Positions 34,083 through 47,900 of a stretch of DNA of 64,000 nt are shown one piece after another. The stretch covers positions 3,224,001 through 3,288,000 of the forward strand of contig CM049310.1 in NCBI GenBank assembly GCA_026874595.1, in the 5' to 3' direction. How positions within the stretch are numbered: the first letter of the stretch is position 1; the number at the start of each line of letters is the position of its first letter. The position numbers and the translations under genes were made by a program. This DNA comes from Sipunculus nudus. Lineage: Eukaryota > Annelida > Sipuncula > Golfingiida > Sipunculidae. The notes under the pieces are model-generated. The model had not been told where the DNA came from. It worked only from the letters and a program-made list of their open reading frames with translations, and ran no database searches.

Positions 34083-35896
34083 TTTTTAGCTCAGCTGACT
34101 ATAAGTCATCTGAGCTATAGTTGTGGTCCATTGTCCGGCGTCTGTCCATCTGTTTGTCCGTCCCTCGTCCGGATGTCTGTCAGTAAGACTGGTACATTTT
34201 GACACCATTGGACCTACGAATCTGAAATTCTGCATACAGTTAGATGTCCCCAAAATCTCCTACCATGCCAGAAATTGGGTCAATAGGACTTCTTTCCTTC
34301 AAGATATTAAGGAAACACCTCAATTTTATATTAAAAATCTATTTTCACACTTCAGGAATGCCTAATATCAAAACCACTCATCTGGTTTTCTTCATATTTA
34401 CAATATTGCTCTATATAGATCCTATGTACATGCCAGAAATTAAGTCAGTATTATATAATTTGAAAAAGTTATGGGCCCAAACATAATGGACTTTGTAAAA
34501 AATCAGGAAAGATATTTGGTCACTTAAGAGAAAAAGTGTTAAAGCTAGGGACTTTTTTTCAGTAATACAACTTTAATTAATCAAAATTTAATTGTATACC
34601 AAAATAAGATCAAAATCCTATAAAATTTTTTAAATATTGGCAAAAATTTAAAATAGGTACCTTAAACGTTTTTTTTCTTGTAAGAACATTTGATTTACTT
34701 TTCACAGTCAGTATATATATAGATTTAATCTGTTAAATTCTGAAATTTGAAAGTAAAAGCTTAAAAATTATTCTAGTTATTGAAGTTCTTCTGAGGCTCT
34801 AATGTATTTACATTTTGAACCTCCAGACCAGCCATGTCTGGTCCCTACAGCCTTGTCTGGGTAAACGTATTAGTGATGCAACACTGAATCACATGTGGCA
34901 ACCCTGCCCTTCCAACTCCCCCCCCCCCCTCCCAACCAGATATGTTGGATTACTTACATTCTTTAACCGATTGCTGTTTCCAATCCAATGTATACAACTT
35001 TTCCATTCCTGAATCAAGTGTTATTTTCAGATATTTATTATTTTGCAAATTTAAAAAATATATTTTTAGAAAAAATAAATACATCTGTGTTTCTATTAAA
35101 ATCTATTTTCATACTTCAGGACTGCCTAATATCAAAACTGCTCTGGTTTTCTTCATATTTACCATAAATATTCCTCTTTATAATTCCTATGTACATGCCA
35201 GAAATTAAGTCTGTATTATATATATAGTCTCTCAAGTTGACCTTAACCTGCCTATAGTGATCATGGGCGATTTCAATATTGACATTTCTAATATAATATA
35301 TAAAACCAAATTGACACAATTATGACAACTCTTTAAATGCCAACAACTAGTCAGAGAACCAAACAGTGACCATGGAAATACCATAGATCTTGTCTGTACT
35401 AACTGTTTAAATGCTTCAGCTTCAACATTAGAAAATACATAGTCAGATCACAAGATATTATTAGCAACAATCCCCCATTCTTCAATTCAGATCAAACAAA
35501 GCAACTTCTAATAGCTAAATCCACCATTTCTTCTCTATAGATACTTTTTGAAACTTTCTGATTCCTCTCCAACAACTGCTTCCCAAAACATATAAGTTTT
35601 TTACTTTTCCATAATTATTTTGTTTTATTAAATTTGTATTTTTATACTTGCAAATCTCCACTTCCTTCCTCTGCAATTTACAACATCTGGTCATTCCCAA
35701 TGCAATATTTTAGACACACATTCTTGTACATATTTGAAATACTGATGCTTTCATATTACTATTCCACTCAACTACATAATTAATACAAAAAAATAAATCT
35801 GTCAAAATGAAATCTTACAGACCTACATACAACAATGGTGATACAATTATATCTGTCATTTTCAGCTGAGCACCATGACCCATGGGTCCCTTGTTT
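34083..35896 (+). mobile_element. Family A element with endonuclease remnant
   Basis: The 5' end is TTTTTAGCTCAGCTGACTAT with hairpin and a GTCTGTCCATCTGTTTGTCC tract. The 3' end is CAGCTGAGCACCATGACCCA, then TGGGTCCCTTGTTT. The core follows other copies to about 34790, then a C-rich stretch (34919-34930), a second fragment of the core (35090-35220), and an endonuclease pseudogene. Confidence 0.8.
35239..35475 (+). pseudogene. Endonuclease/exonuclease/phosphatase-domain remnant in family A
   Basis: One frame reads L-P-I-V-I-M-G-D-F-N-I-D-I, then Q-L-V-R-E-P, D-H-G-N-T-I-D-L-V-C-T-N-C, and S-D-H-K-I-L-L-A-T-I. G-D-F-N, I-D-L-V and S-D-H are catalytic-core motifs of APE-like endonucleases of transposons. 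Two in-frame stops (after K-L-T-Q-L and before S-D-H) show it is dead. Its place near the 3' end of the element matches the C-terminal endonuclease of Helentron RepHel proteins, though non-LTR retrotransposons carry similar domains. Confidence 0.7.
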
Positions 35897-36084
35897 CTTT
35901 TTTTTTCTGTTATTTTCTGTTAAATCCAAAGTGGCAGCACTGCATTTTTTTTAGGTTTATGAACAATAATGCTTATGTTGAAGTGTCTTTGCAAAACCCT
36001 TTAATTTTCTTGAAGAGGAATTCTTTACTGTAAGTATATTTGTGTAATCTTTCTATTTTCTTCAGCAGTAATTCTTGTGTTTAG

Positions 36085-36165
36085 GTGTCTTTGCGCAACC
36101 GCAAGAAATCCTCCAGTACAGATCTAGGTCGCATGATATCGCAGTCCAGCAACATCTCTAGCTGA
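36085..36165 (+). CDS. PNPLA6: PNPLA6/7 terminal coding exon and stop
   Basis: The acceptor is GTGTTTAG|GTG. Twenty-six codons follow in phase 0, V-S-L-R-N-R-K-K-S-S-S-T-D-L-G-R-M-I-S-Q-S-S-N-I-S-S, then TGA at 36163-36165. The basic/Ser-rich tail is not conserved with vertebrate NTE; support comes from frame continuity with 33112 and a good acceptor. The end of this exon overlaps the first copy of a 65-bp duplication. Confidence 0.82.
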   Translation: MSLRNRKKSSSTDLGRMISQSSNISS

Positions 36166-36267
36166 ACAGATCTTAACAGATACAACAGACCAGTAGTTCT
36201 CTATCGCAGTCTAGCAACATCTCGAGCTGACCAGATCTCAACAGATACAACAGACCGGTGGTTCTCT
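36138..36267 (+). repeat. 65-bp tandem duplication spanning the stop codon
   Basis: Copy 1 is 36138-36202 and copy 2 36203-36267. Both contain ATCGCAGTCYAGCAACATCT, GAGCTGA/TAGCTGA, then CAGATACAACAGACC. The duplicated part includes the last codons and TGA, so the 3' UTR begins with a copy of the coding end. Confidence 0.9.
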
Positions 36268-39200
36268 GTACCAGATGAAAAGATTGAGTCTCTTCTGTGC
36301 TGTACAAATCACATAACAAAACCATATACCCAGAGTCTCCACCAAATATTGTGCATTTCTGTACCTCACTCCCTATTAATCTGTATAACAGTCCTGATTG
36401 TGTTACTCAAAAGTATTGCCATAACTCACACATATAGCCAATCTTTGATGGGTGTTGTGTATTATAAAAGATGTTTAGTGAATGCATTACCTCAGTTATT
36501 GGTAAACAGAATATTGTTGTGTTTGGTTCAATGTTGTTTATTCTGGAGAATGTTTTGTATTTGGTACCTTAGAAGTTGTGATATATATATATTTTGTTGT
36601 TCATTGAGCTTATTGAAATAGATCATGTCATGGTATGATCAATTTTGCCCAATGAAACATGTGAGCATTGCCATAAAGGCCACCATGATTTCAAAAATGT
36701 GATCTTTGTAATTACTCTTTGAGGTCTTTATGATTATTCATAGGCATAAATAACCAAGACAAACCTAACTGATAAGAAAGGCTAATATGAAGCTTTATTT
36801 CCAATCAGCATATCTAGTGGATATTGTGGCTTTTAATGTATTACTTCCCCTTTAAAAGTTCAAGGTAATTATTCCAGAATTTCATTTTGGGGAAAATTCA
36901 GAGAATTTTGTTCATGAATTGCTGGATTCCTGAAATATTTGCAGAGTAAACATAAGATGACAGTGCCAAAATTTTAAACTTTTGATTATCATAAGTTCTG
37001 TTTTTTTTTAAACTTTGTAGATGAATAAAGGGCTTATTAAATTAATAATTTGAGAAAAAAAAAAACTTTAAATCATCTGATATCAGGTCAACTACAGTCA
37101 TCCTGCTTATTTTTCTGTCTTCAGTATAGTAACTGTCAGTGTGATTATACCCATTAGAAACATTTTCTGAAGCCTCCCTGTGTTTTGTGAGTGGGCTTAC
37201 AATAAAATCAGGTCAACCCCTGTATCCATGTAGACCGCCTTCATATTGTGGTTCATCATAAGGTTGTCGTATCGTCAGTTGATGATTAACAATGGTGTAT
37301 TGCAGGTTAATACATTTAGAAAATAGTTGTGTGGTGCTGCTTAATTAACACTACCTGGTATTCAGTGTTCTATATATCTTATTGAGTAGCAGTATTGTAA
37401 CACTAACCTGAGTGGATATTAAAAAATTATGATGTAACAACAGTTTGAAATTGTGTGATTACCATAATGTTTGTAATATCACTGGGTGCAACAATTACTT
37501 AACAGTATTATATTTGACCAGTATGTCACTGTACAGAAGGCTGAGATTTAACTTTATACACATCAAATGTATAAAAAAATAGACATAATACACCTTTCAG
37601 GTTTGTGCACCTTTATCGGAAAACAGTCAGATAACACCTCAAGCTTGTTAGCGTATCACATTAGTAAATGGATTGTTATTGATTTGTCTGCCAGTATTTA
37701 TGAGTTTTTGGTGTGTCTGATATCAGTGTGTTTCATTTCTGTCACATTTACCATAATTAAATGTTAATCGGTTATTCAGTTTATTTTAATCACAATATTA
37801 TGTATATTTAGAACAAAAGAGTCTGTATGTATATTTACATACTCAGGCAGTGCTGATTCTGTGTTTGTTGTAAGAGACCATTCTTTGATGGGAGAAGAGG
37901 CCTTTAGATATACCAGTCCATCACAATACATTGCAATTCTTCAGATATAGTTTTCGGAAATATCTTATATCCCTTTATTATTACATTGACCATATATCAT
38001 CATCTTATTGGAAAGTGACATCTGAACATAATGCTAGATTCTAAGCCCTGGATAAGCCATGAAGTTGAATCATCATTGGTCAGAAAAAGTTATATGGCAT
38101 CAGTTGTTCAGAAATAAATGTTATGTGTTACATTGGCATATATTCAATGAGAGGAAGTTTATCTTTCTAGTAATGAGGAATAATATTGCTTTGAATTCTA
38201 AACTCTAATATATATGTATTGTATCATGAAACATAATGTGAGCCAAGTATGGGGATATGTATTCTTCTTGAGATAATATAACCATATATTCCCACGGGAC
38301 AAGTTAAATGATTCAGCAGATATTTGGAATTAATGGGCCAGATTTAATTACTTGTACAGTATTCTGACATAATTTCTCAGGCGATGCTGTAACACAGACA
38401 TGACAGGGAAGACATTATTACAAAGCAGGTCTGGCTCAGGGATTGTTACACATAGATAGCTCTTTAGAGGTACTCAAACATCTGCTGATTATGCATATAC
38501 CAAAGGCATAAGAGTTCATCACTTATGTTCACACAGAATAAATTCTTCATCGACAAGAGAAAGTATTATTAGTTACCCCAAAGATCATCTAGTGAATGAG
38601 TTTTCAGAATCTAATACCAGGATTTCTTCACCAAGAATTGGCTTGAGTGCAGAATTTAAAGCTCATTATTTGTTATGTTGTGATTGAAGTTGGCTGAAAG
38701 ATTTAACAGAAAAACAGGGAATCATAATTGTAATGGTATATATTACTTTAAAGATGTTTGTATGGATGGTGATGTATATTTTACTGGAAGGTCATGATCA
38801 TGGAAGTCAGTAGTCTGTATAAGAGCCATTGCCTATTTTTATCAGAGCCTGAATTGAGTTAGTGGTGAGGTCTTAGTTTGGCAATGATCAGTGTTCAGAT
38901 ATTCCTTTGGCAAGCAGTAAACCCAAATGTGCACACAAAGTTCTCTGCTCATAACTCATGGATGGTTTCTGTCAGAGTGAACAATTGGTACTATCAGATG
39001 AGCTAGAAAACCTTTAGGGCTAAGAAGTGAAATATTCATGTCTGTTTGTCAGAAATGATAAGAAGAAAAATGAAAATTTGACCAGTAATTGTTCAAATAA
39101 ATCAACCTGTAAAACACTCAGGCTTGTAAAACATTTTTGTGATGAGACAAGAACAAAAAGCTCCATCTCTTACAATGGATGAAAAAAAATTGTTCATTTT

Positions 39201-41985
39201 ATCCTTAGCAAAGAAGACTTAAGTTTTGTAATGATGCAACATCCTGCTTTGCTTGTATTGTGGAAATTAATTATTTACAATATGCTAAAATAAAACTTGA
39301 GGAGGGCAAGTGATCTGAGGTGTCAGTTAAATATGTTTATGTGGAAGGGATCACTGGGTATTGGGACCTAGTGTTGAGATCATGTATAGTATGTACTCAA
39401 ATCATGGTGATTGTGTTTCATGTTAACTTTTTTGCAACATAACAATGCATGCATTATATATTTACTTGTATTTCTTTTAATATATTTTGTATCATGTCAT
39501 TCAAATCAAACTGATAGGATTTATAGTACATAATTTTTTTTTGTTTTATGAAAATATGTGAATTTAATATGATAGTTAACCAAGATAAAATAAGGGCATT
39601 TTTAAGGCCACCAGTCTTTTTTTTATACATTTCTGCAACCTAAAATTATACTTATTTCCAGATGTCATGATATTCTGTTGAAGTTAGGGATGAAGATTAT
39701 AAAATCATGGAAGCCAGCAAAATAGTTATAACCTCACAATAATTTTTAACCTCTGTGAAGGAAATTCTGTTTTCCTCCATGTCTTTTTTTGTACTTTGTA
39801 TGTGGGTTTGCTGGATTACACAAAAACTGCTGTTCCTGATTCCAAGAACCTTTGTGGAGGCATGGGAGATAGGAAAGACAACATAATTTTTTTGTGGATC
39901 TTGATAAAGTAGTCGATCCAGTAGGGTTGTTTTGACTTGTCCGAGGAATTTGCTCTACTGCGTGCCATTTAAATTCAATCAGTTAAAGGTAAATCCTGTG
40001 AACACAACCAATCATCAATGTATAGGAAATCAGAAAAACTTTGAGAAAAATCTATTAGTAAAACCTTTAGAAAACCCATTTAGTAAAACATTTTAGGAAA
40101 ACATGTTAGAAGACGATTGTGTTTATGAGTCAGTATGAGTTTTATTTTGTGAAGTCGTGATATATTTTCTAAAAGGCACAAGTAGTTTGTTCTAAGCAGA
40201 GGGCATTATCATTGCCCGAAATATGAAAGTTGTGATGCTGAGCTATGCCTGCAGTCTGCTGTTCCTGAAAGAACAAATATACCCAAGGTACAACTGGTTC
40301 GTTCATATTAGCTTTGTTTTCTTGATGAATGTCTTGTTTATGTTTATTATGAAAAATATTTGCATTCTCTGCACAAAGCTTTTAATCAAATCTCACATTG
40401 AATGCAATAGTTAGGATAGTGTGAATGCTTCAGAAAAGTTTGTTCTCTGAATTAAGTTTTCAGTTCTTATGAAAAAAATGTTTATAAAAATCTGCGTTGC
40501 AGTTGCTTGTATACAGGTATGTAAAGTATAGATAGATTGGAGTTCATGTCAAACAGGAAAAAGATGTTGTTGTGATACAAAAGAAACAAGCTAACTGTGA
40601 AAGCATGAACTGAATTTTTTTCAAGTAGAATCAACATTTTTAAATCCAACTCATTAAAACTTCTTAAGATGAAGTGTCAGATAAATGTATAAGAAAACGG
40701 ATAATGGATGAATATCTGTAACAAACTGGCCAGGAAAGTCTGTAAAAGAATACAAGGATATCAAATCAGATTTCATGAAGGAAAAGAACCGAGGAGCTAC
40801 ATAGATTTGGATCTTAACAAAGAATGCCATGAAAACAGACTATTTTATAGTAGTCTGAAACAGAATTAAATAATAGTCTTAACAATATTACAGTTTATGG
40901 AAAGTATACATTTAAAAGTTTTTTTATTTCCAAAATTTGTTTCATTATCCCACTGTACGAGTCATTTATAGCTTTGGTTTATTTTAAAGTTTCTTTCTTT
41001 ACGCAGGTTATTTCTCTTGTAAAACGGTCCATGCAGTGTATAGGTATACTTAGCATTTATCTTTAAAGAAAGAAAATACAGTACAGAAGGGTTCTCTTTA
41101 AATTTACAATTTTAATTTAAGTGAAAACAAATTTTAAAAATGTAGATCCGGTATTGCTACTTTACCATAAATTATACATTTTACATTATTCAGAGTAAAT
41201 GTAAACTTGAAAATAACTCATTTATGTTGATCTTTCAAGTGTGACCCTAAATCCAAAACTTTATTATTCGAAATTGCATTAAGGAACATTTTGAATAGTC
41301 TTAATATCTTTTATGCAACAGATGTAATTGAATTAAATTTAAAAAAAAGTCACCAGTGCTAGAAGATCTACTTTTGACTCTTATCTGTTTTGATGGCGGA
41401 TATATTCAAATTGTCAATCAGAAATGGAAGTTTTAATTTTCCTGAGAGTACCTGCCTTTTGATGACACCTATTTAAATAGATAATTTAATTACCAGAAAA
41501 AACTCAGGAAACCAAGGTTCTGGTAGATCTCATGTTAGCGCAAGTAAGTGGGGTCAATGGATATGGTCACATTCATAAAGAACTTCATGGCATTTACTTA
41601 ATAAATAAATGGGAGTATTCTATAGACTAGCATAATAATAAATGGGAGTATTCTGTAGACGTGCATAATAATATGTAAACGTAGGATTGATAGGACTTTC
41701 CAGATGAAGGAGGAATTTTTGTTTTCATAAATTACTTCACAGTTAGTCTGAAACTAAGCCAAGCCGTCACAGTTAGTCTGAAACTAAGCCAAGCCGTCAC
41801 AGTTAGTCTGAAACTAAGCCAAGCCGTCACAGTTAGTCTGAAACTAAGCCAAGCCGTCGTCATATTTGCAGGAATAATATACAAACAAAATCTAAAACGT
41901 AATCTGAAACGCAAGGTCGCCTTAAGACAGAACTCATTATCTGGTATCCATTAGTTTGATGCAAATATAACAAATTTACTGTCGA
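36166..41985 (+). other. Probable 3' UTR then unique flank
   Basis: This is a 5.8-kb stretch almost free of the repeat families that fill the rest of the window. That suits a long 3' UTR or functional flank. Candidate polyadenylation signals AATAAA are at 37024-37029 and 37201-37206; others follow in the AT-rich sequence. No coding exon is recognisable; the short frames found have no domain. Confidence 0.5.
41739..41858. repeat. 30-bp tandem repeat, 4 copies
   Basis: ACAGTTAGTCTGAAACTAAG followed by CCAAGCCGTC is repeated four times without change. Confidence 0.95.
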
Positions 41986-43441
41986 AACTATAAGTCATCT
42001 GAGCTATACTCGTGGTCCATTGTCCGTCCGTCCGTCCGTAGATGTGGCACGATTTGAAACCGTAAGACCTAGGAATCCAAAATTCGGCATACTGTTAGAT
42101 GTCCCTAAGATCTCCTACCAAGCCGAAAACTGGGTCTTTGCGACTTCATTTTGAGAAATAAAGGAAAATCCTCATTTTTTTTATTAAAAATCTATTTTCA
42201 CACTTCAGGACTGCCTAGTATCAAAACCTCTCAGCTGTTTTTCCTCATATTTACCATAAATATTTCTTTATATAGTTCCTGTGTTCATGCCAGAAATTAG
42301 ATCTGTATTATATAATTTTAAAAAGTTATGGGCCAAAGCATATTGCCCTTTGGAAAAAATCAGGAAAAATATTTGGTCACTTCACATAAAAAAATGTTTA
42401 AGCTAGGGACTTTTTTCAGTAATATAACTTTAAATAATCATATTTTAATTGTATTCCCAAAATTAGATCAAAATCTTTCAATTTGTTTTTAAATATTAGC
42501 AAAAATATAAAGTTAGTACCTCTAATTTTGCCCAAATTTGACCATGGCACACTTTTTTCTCGTAAGTATATTTAATTTATTTTTTTCACAGCTGGGATAC
42601 ATGTGGATTTAATCTGTTGAATTCTGAAATTTGAAAGTAAAAGCTTAAAAATTATTCTTATTATTGAAGTTTTTCTGATGCTCTTATATATTTGCATTTT
42701 GTATATCAAAGACCCCACTCTTGCTCACTACAACCTTTCCTAGGTAACCTTATTAGTGATGCAGCACTGGCAGAACACCCCTGCTGTAATAAACATACAC
42801 ATATGGGCCCTACCCTCACCCCCCTCCCCCCAACCACAACCCCATCACAAATTGTATTGTAATACATGGTTTGTTATTGTCAACTGTTTTTATTTACATG
42901 TAAAGCTGTTTTTATCTAATGTGCACAGCTTTTCTTGAAATATTAATTCAAGAAGTAATCCAAGAGATGCCACGTTGTTCTGTTGTAGCATTTTTATGAA
43001 ATTATTTCGTTTTAAATAATAAACAAAATTTAATTTAATCCATCAGTAGGCACAATTTGATGATATATGAAACAAATGGATAAATAAAGGCGCAAATTAA
43101 AATTGTGAATTCTGGAGTTATATTAAAGTTATTTGCTTTGGTTTCCATTTTTCTGCCTGTTTTTAAATATTTAAAAATAATCTAATTTAAATTAAACTTT
43201 ATCCTTTACGTATATGCAGAGGTGCTGTAACTCCCACCAGTCCCTGTAAGCACCATTGAATTTAATTTTGTATTTATATCCAAAGGTGTTGTAACTCTTC
43301 AATCGCAACCCCCCCCCCCCCCCATATAGCCCTAGTTCCTGAGCACTGAGGATAATATATTTATTGCTTCAAAAAAATTATGGTGATGCAGTTATTACTG
43401 TCACAATCAGCTGAACGCCGTGAGCAATGGGTCCCTTGTTT
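41986..43441 (+). mobile_element. Family A element, 5' edge trimmed
   Basis: It begins inside the hairpin (ACTATAAGTCATCTGAGC), with GTCCGTCCGTCCGT, the core, a C-run at 43311-43323, and a diverged 3' end CAGCTGAACGCCGTGAGCAA, then TGGGTCCCTTGTTT. Confidence 0.75.
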
Positions 43442-44976
43442 CCCCATTGAAATAAAATTAAAATATACTTGCAAGTTATATTTTTCAAAATGAAATACTG
43501 TATTAGAGCAATAAAGGTCTCGGTATGATATTAAAATTGATTAATTTTTATCTTTCGAGTGGAATTTTGTTCGGAAATATAAATTGTACAGGTTTTGAAA
43601 TGACGAAATATTCCACACGAGAAACGAATATTTCTGCGATATTGAAGCGAAGTGGTGCTCTCTATGTGATCTGAATTTTCTTTTATTTTATTTAACTGTA
43701 GGCCTAATTGGTGTTATTGAAATTTTAGATTAGTTTTTAGAGATAAACTATTAAATATGTGTTGTTCATTTACAAATTAATATGAAATCTAGGGTTTATT
43801 TGGTATCATTTGGCAAGCATCGTTCGGTGAACTTTGATTGGCTCATTTTATAAACCACGTGCCCTTGTCATAGCCTCTTGTGTTTATAATAATAATAGTA
43901 AGGCTCGTAAAGGACTTCAGGCCTGTGATATGATTGGTGGGTTGTGGACATCAGTATCAATAGTAGCTGTTCTTACCATGGAATATATTTATCGATTGTA
44001 ACGACGATAATTGATTGTTTAGCTGATGTTATGATATGCTGACTCACTGTCGATATAGTTTCTTATCGGCTGAATTGTTGGTAAGCATTGTCACGTTTGT
44101 ATTACAGTGTGCGCATGCGTCATATTAGCAACATTGCGAATGAAATTTTAATCTGAATTAAAGTATTCCATGTTAATCTGTATTTTGTTATTTATTTACT
44201 TTTTTGGAGTTATACTATTTGACTAGTGATCTAATAAAGATAAATGACTGGTAGTTCATGTTTAAAACGCCTTCTGTGTCACGTGATACAAACTAGAACT
44301 ACTTGGCTTCCAAGTTGATGCACTGTTTGCACAGCGCTTTTTCAAAGTGCCTTTCCTAAAGGGCTTTTTGTTTTAATAGTGTGTGTGGTGAGGCCACGAG
44401 AAGTTGGTATGAAATTTTGAGTAAGTAAGATGACACATGATACACATGATGTATCAAAGGCGGAGTTTGTGATACAAGCTCATTACTTGGCTCAGCTGAT
44501 GTGCTCGCTGTTTTTAAATGACTGAATCCATAGTTTTGCCCGGCGAGGAGTCCGATATTATCAGGGAAACTGGGGAATCAAAAAGCTACGTAAAGGTCAG
44601 CGTCCCCGATGCATTGAAAAGCTGTCCCATATTCTATTGCTTTTGTCAAACACGTGGGTTTACAAATTTCCTGTCTATTTAAGAACGCCCCATATTGTTT
44701 CTCAAATTTCAAACTGCCATTTTGATTGACTGCAAATTCCATCATACACACGAACTGTTGCAGTGAACGTCGCTGCATTGTTTTCCCCATATGATATGCA
44801 TCCAGCGGTTAACCCAGCGAATTGTAAAATGCGGCGACAACCAGTGCCCTGGGAGAGTTCAGAGTTAAAAATCATAGCTGACTTTTAAAACAAAAATATT
44901 AAAATCTGTGAGATTAACATTAAAGTTAACATGAATGCATATAAATGGTATGTCCAATAATATATGGTGAATTCCT
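43442..44976. other. Unique intergenic sequence with an NRF1-like site
   Basis: No repeat family recognised. GTGCGCATGCGTC near 44111 resembles the bidirectional NRF1 site. Nothing coding is supported; a 70-codon minus-strand frame at 44578-44790 has no recognisable domain. Confidence 0.35.
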
Positions 44977-47900
44977 TTTTTTAGCTCCCCTGACTGCAAG
45001 TCATCTGAGGTACCGGTATAGGAATGGCCTTCCGGCCGTCTGGCCGTCCTTTAGCAGCGCACAAATCGAAACCGCCAACGCTGACCTAGAAGCCTGTAAC
45101 TAAAAATCAAAGGCGGGGGGGGGGGGGGGGTCTATAAAAAATCTCCTTGGGAACTTGAATTAAGGTCATTGCGACCTATATCCTCCGAAATATGGGGCTT
45201 GTAAGTACCCCTCAGAATAATAAAATAATTGATACAAAACCTCCAATATCTTAATAATTAATGCATGGATAGTCATGAATCTTGTCTTGAATATTGACCA
45301 TGACAAATTGTGCCCGTTCCAGAAAAGTGGTGGCGCCACCCGTATTTTTCTTATGTTTACGAATATTTTTCAATTTTTAACTATAAAATTACAACAATCA
45401 TGTCAGTTTCTCAGCTGTGATTGCATCTAGTGTCCCAAAACATTGTGTGTCTTGATCACAAGTGGATGCCCTATAGAAATCACCCGGTCTGTACGTCTGT
45501 CTGGCTGTCTGTCTGTCTGTCCATCCGTTTATCCACACAAAATCATTTCCAGAGGATAACTCCAGATTGGATTTACGTATGGATTTCAAACCTTACTTAC
45601 ATATGGCCCACCACTAAAGCAAGAACTTTTTATTTTTAGCTCAGATGACTTTCAGTCAATAGGTGTCACTATTTGTCCGTTGCCCGTGCGTCCGTCGGGC
45701 CATTTGTCTATCCGTCTGTCCGTCCTTCCGTTAACCAGGCACAAATCCTTACCGCTGGACCTGGAATCTTCTAACTTGACATGCGGGGAGTCCATGTAAA
45801 ATCTTCTTGGAAACCTGAAATTAGGTCTCTGTTACCCATATCCCCCCTGCTATGAGCTCAGAAATACCCTCCAGAATAACTAAAAAAATGATACAAAAGC
45901 TCTAGTTTCTGTACAACTAGTGCATTGATCACCATGTTTCTTTGCATGCATATACATCATGGAGTTTTTCCTAAGTTCCTACGGACTAGTGGCACCACCT
46001 AGATTTTTTTTCGAATTTTTAGCTCAGCTGACTATAAGTCATCTGAGCTATAGTCATGGTCCATTGTCCGTCGTCCGTCCGTCTGTCCGTCCGTCCGTCC
46101 GTCTGGATGTCCGTCCGTAAGACTGGCACGTTTCGACACCGTTGGACCTACGAATCTAAATTTCGGCATACAGTTAGATGTCCCCATAATCTCCTACCAT
46201 GCCAAAAATTGGGTCAATAGGACTTCGTTCCCCTGAGATATTAAGGAAAAACCTCAATTTTTTATTAAAAATCTATTTTCACACTTCAGGACTGCCTAAA
46301 ATCAAAACCACTCATCTGGTTCTCTTCATATTTACCATAAATATTCCTCTATATAGTTCCTATGTACATGCCAGATATTAAGTCAGTATTATATAATTTA
46401 AAAAAGTTATGGGCCCAAACATAATGGACTTTGTAAAAAAATCAGGAAGATATTTGGTCACTTAAGACCAAAAGTGTTAAAGGTAGGGACTTTTTTCCAG
46501 TAATACAACATATATTAATCAAAATTTAATTGTATACCAAAAATTAGATCAAAATTTGTTAAATTTTTTTAAATATTGGCAAAAATATAAAATTGGTACC
46601 TTAAATTTTGCCCAACTTTGGCCATGGCACGTTTTTTTCCTGTAAGTACTGTGGATTTAATTTTCACACCATGTATACATAAGGATTTAATCTGTTAAAA
46701 TCTGAAATGTGAAAATAAAAGCTGCAAAATTAGGCTAGTTATTGAATTTTTTGGAGGCTCTTGTTGTATTCCCTTACATTGTCAAGCAGTCCACTTTGAT
46801 GACTGTAGGTCATTCAGTGCACATCTCTATGCTCCCCAGGCTGTTGACATAATTTTAGATGTCCCCAAAATCTCCTACCATACCGAAAATTGGGTCATTA
46901 GGACTTTGTTCAGGACTTCGAGATATTAAGGAAAAAAAAAACTCCGTTTTCCATAAAAAAAAAGCCATTGTTACACACCAGGGCTGCCTAATATCAAAAC
47001 CACTGATCTGTTTTTGATCGTATTTAGGATTCACATTCTTTTATACATTTTCTATGAACATACCAAAAATTAGGTTAGTATTGGGTATTATTTTGAAGTT
47101 ATGGGCTAAAACATAAAGCAATTTGTTAAAAAATCAGGAAATATATTTACTCACATGAGAATTTGTGAACCTAGAGACTTTTTTTCAGGAATATAACTTT
47201 ATATAATCAAGATTCAATTGTTTACCCAAAATTATATCTGAATTTTGCAATTTTTTCAAGTTATTAGCATAAATAAAAAATCAATACCTTAAATTTTGTC
47301 CAACTTTGGCACTGTTGATTTAATTTTCACAGCATATATACATAAGGATTGAATCTTTTAAAATCTGAAATTTCAAAGAAATTGATTGGAAAGAATAGCT
47401 TTTATTCATGTTTTCATACACCATGTCAAGTGTTGTTTACATCTAGCCCACCTAGTAGTACAGCCTTCACTTGCATTATGTAACCCACCCCAGGCAGCTT
47501 GCCTTGGGTCAGCTTGGCCACTACCAGCAGGCTTCCCCTCTGCTCTGCACTCCCCCCCCCCCCCCCAGATGGTGCATAAACTAGATGAATGTTATTTTTT
47601 TCTGTATGTGATTCATTATTATTCTAGGCTATGCTACATTTTAGATTTTGTATTGTACCACCAGGGTTACAATGATTAAAGTGTACATTTAATTGTATCC
47701 ACAAAGTGGTGTATTGCTATGAAAGTGTGGATGTTCATGAGATAAGTAATTCCTTACTTCAGAGGAGTAAAAACTTCACCAGATGTGAAATTGACTATTA
47801 ATTTCAGTAATTAATTAAAACTTGGATAGTAATTAGCACAATGATATTGTTTGTTTCTCATTCAACCAACAGTGTATATACTTTATTTGAAAAGATGTTT

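Noticed and set aside
41732-41914. Minus-strand 60-codon frame with repeated W-L-S-F-R-L-T-V
   Set aside because: It is a translation of four identical 30-bp tandem repeats; no protein family.
44578-44790. 70-codon minus-strand frame with several Cys
   Set aside because: No recognisable domain, no clear splice sites and no conserved motif; left as unsupported.
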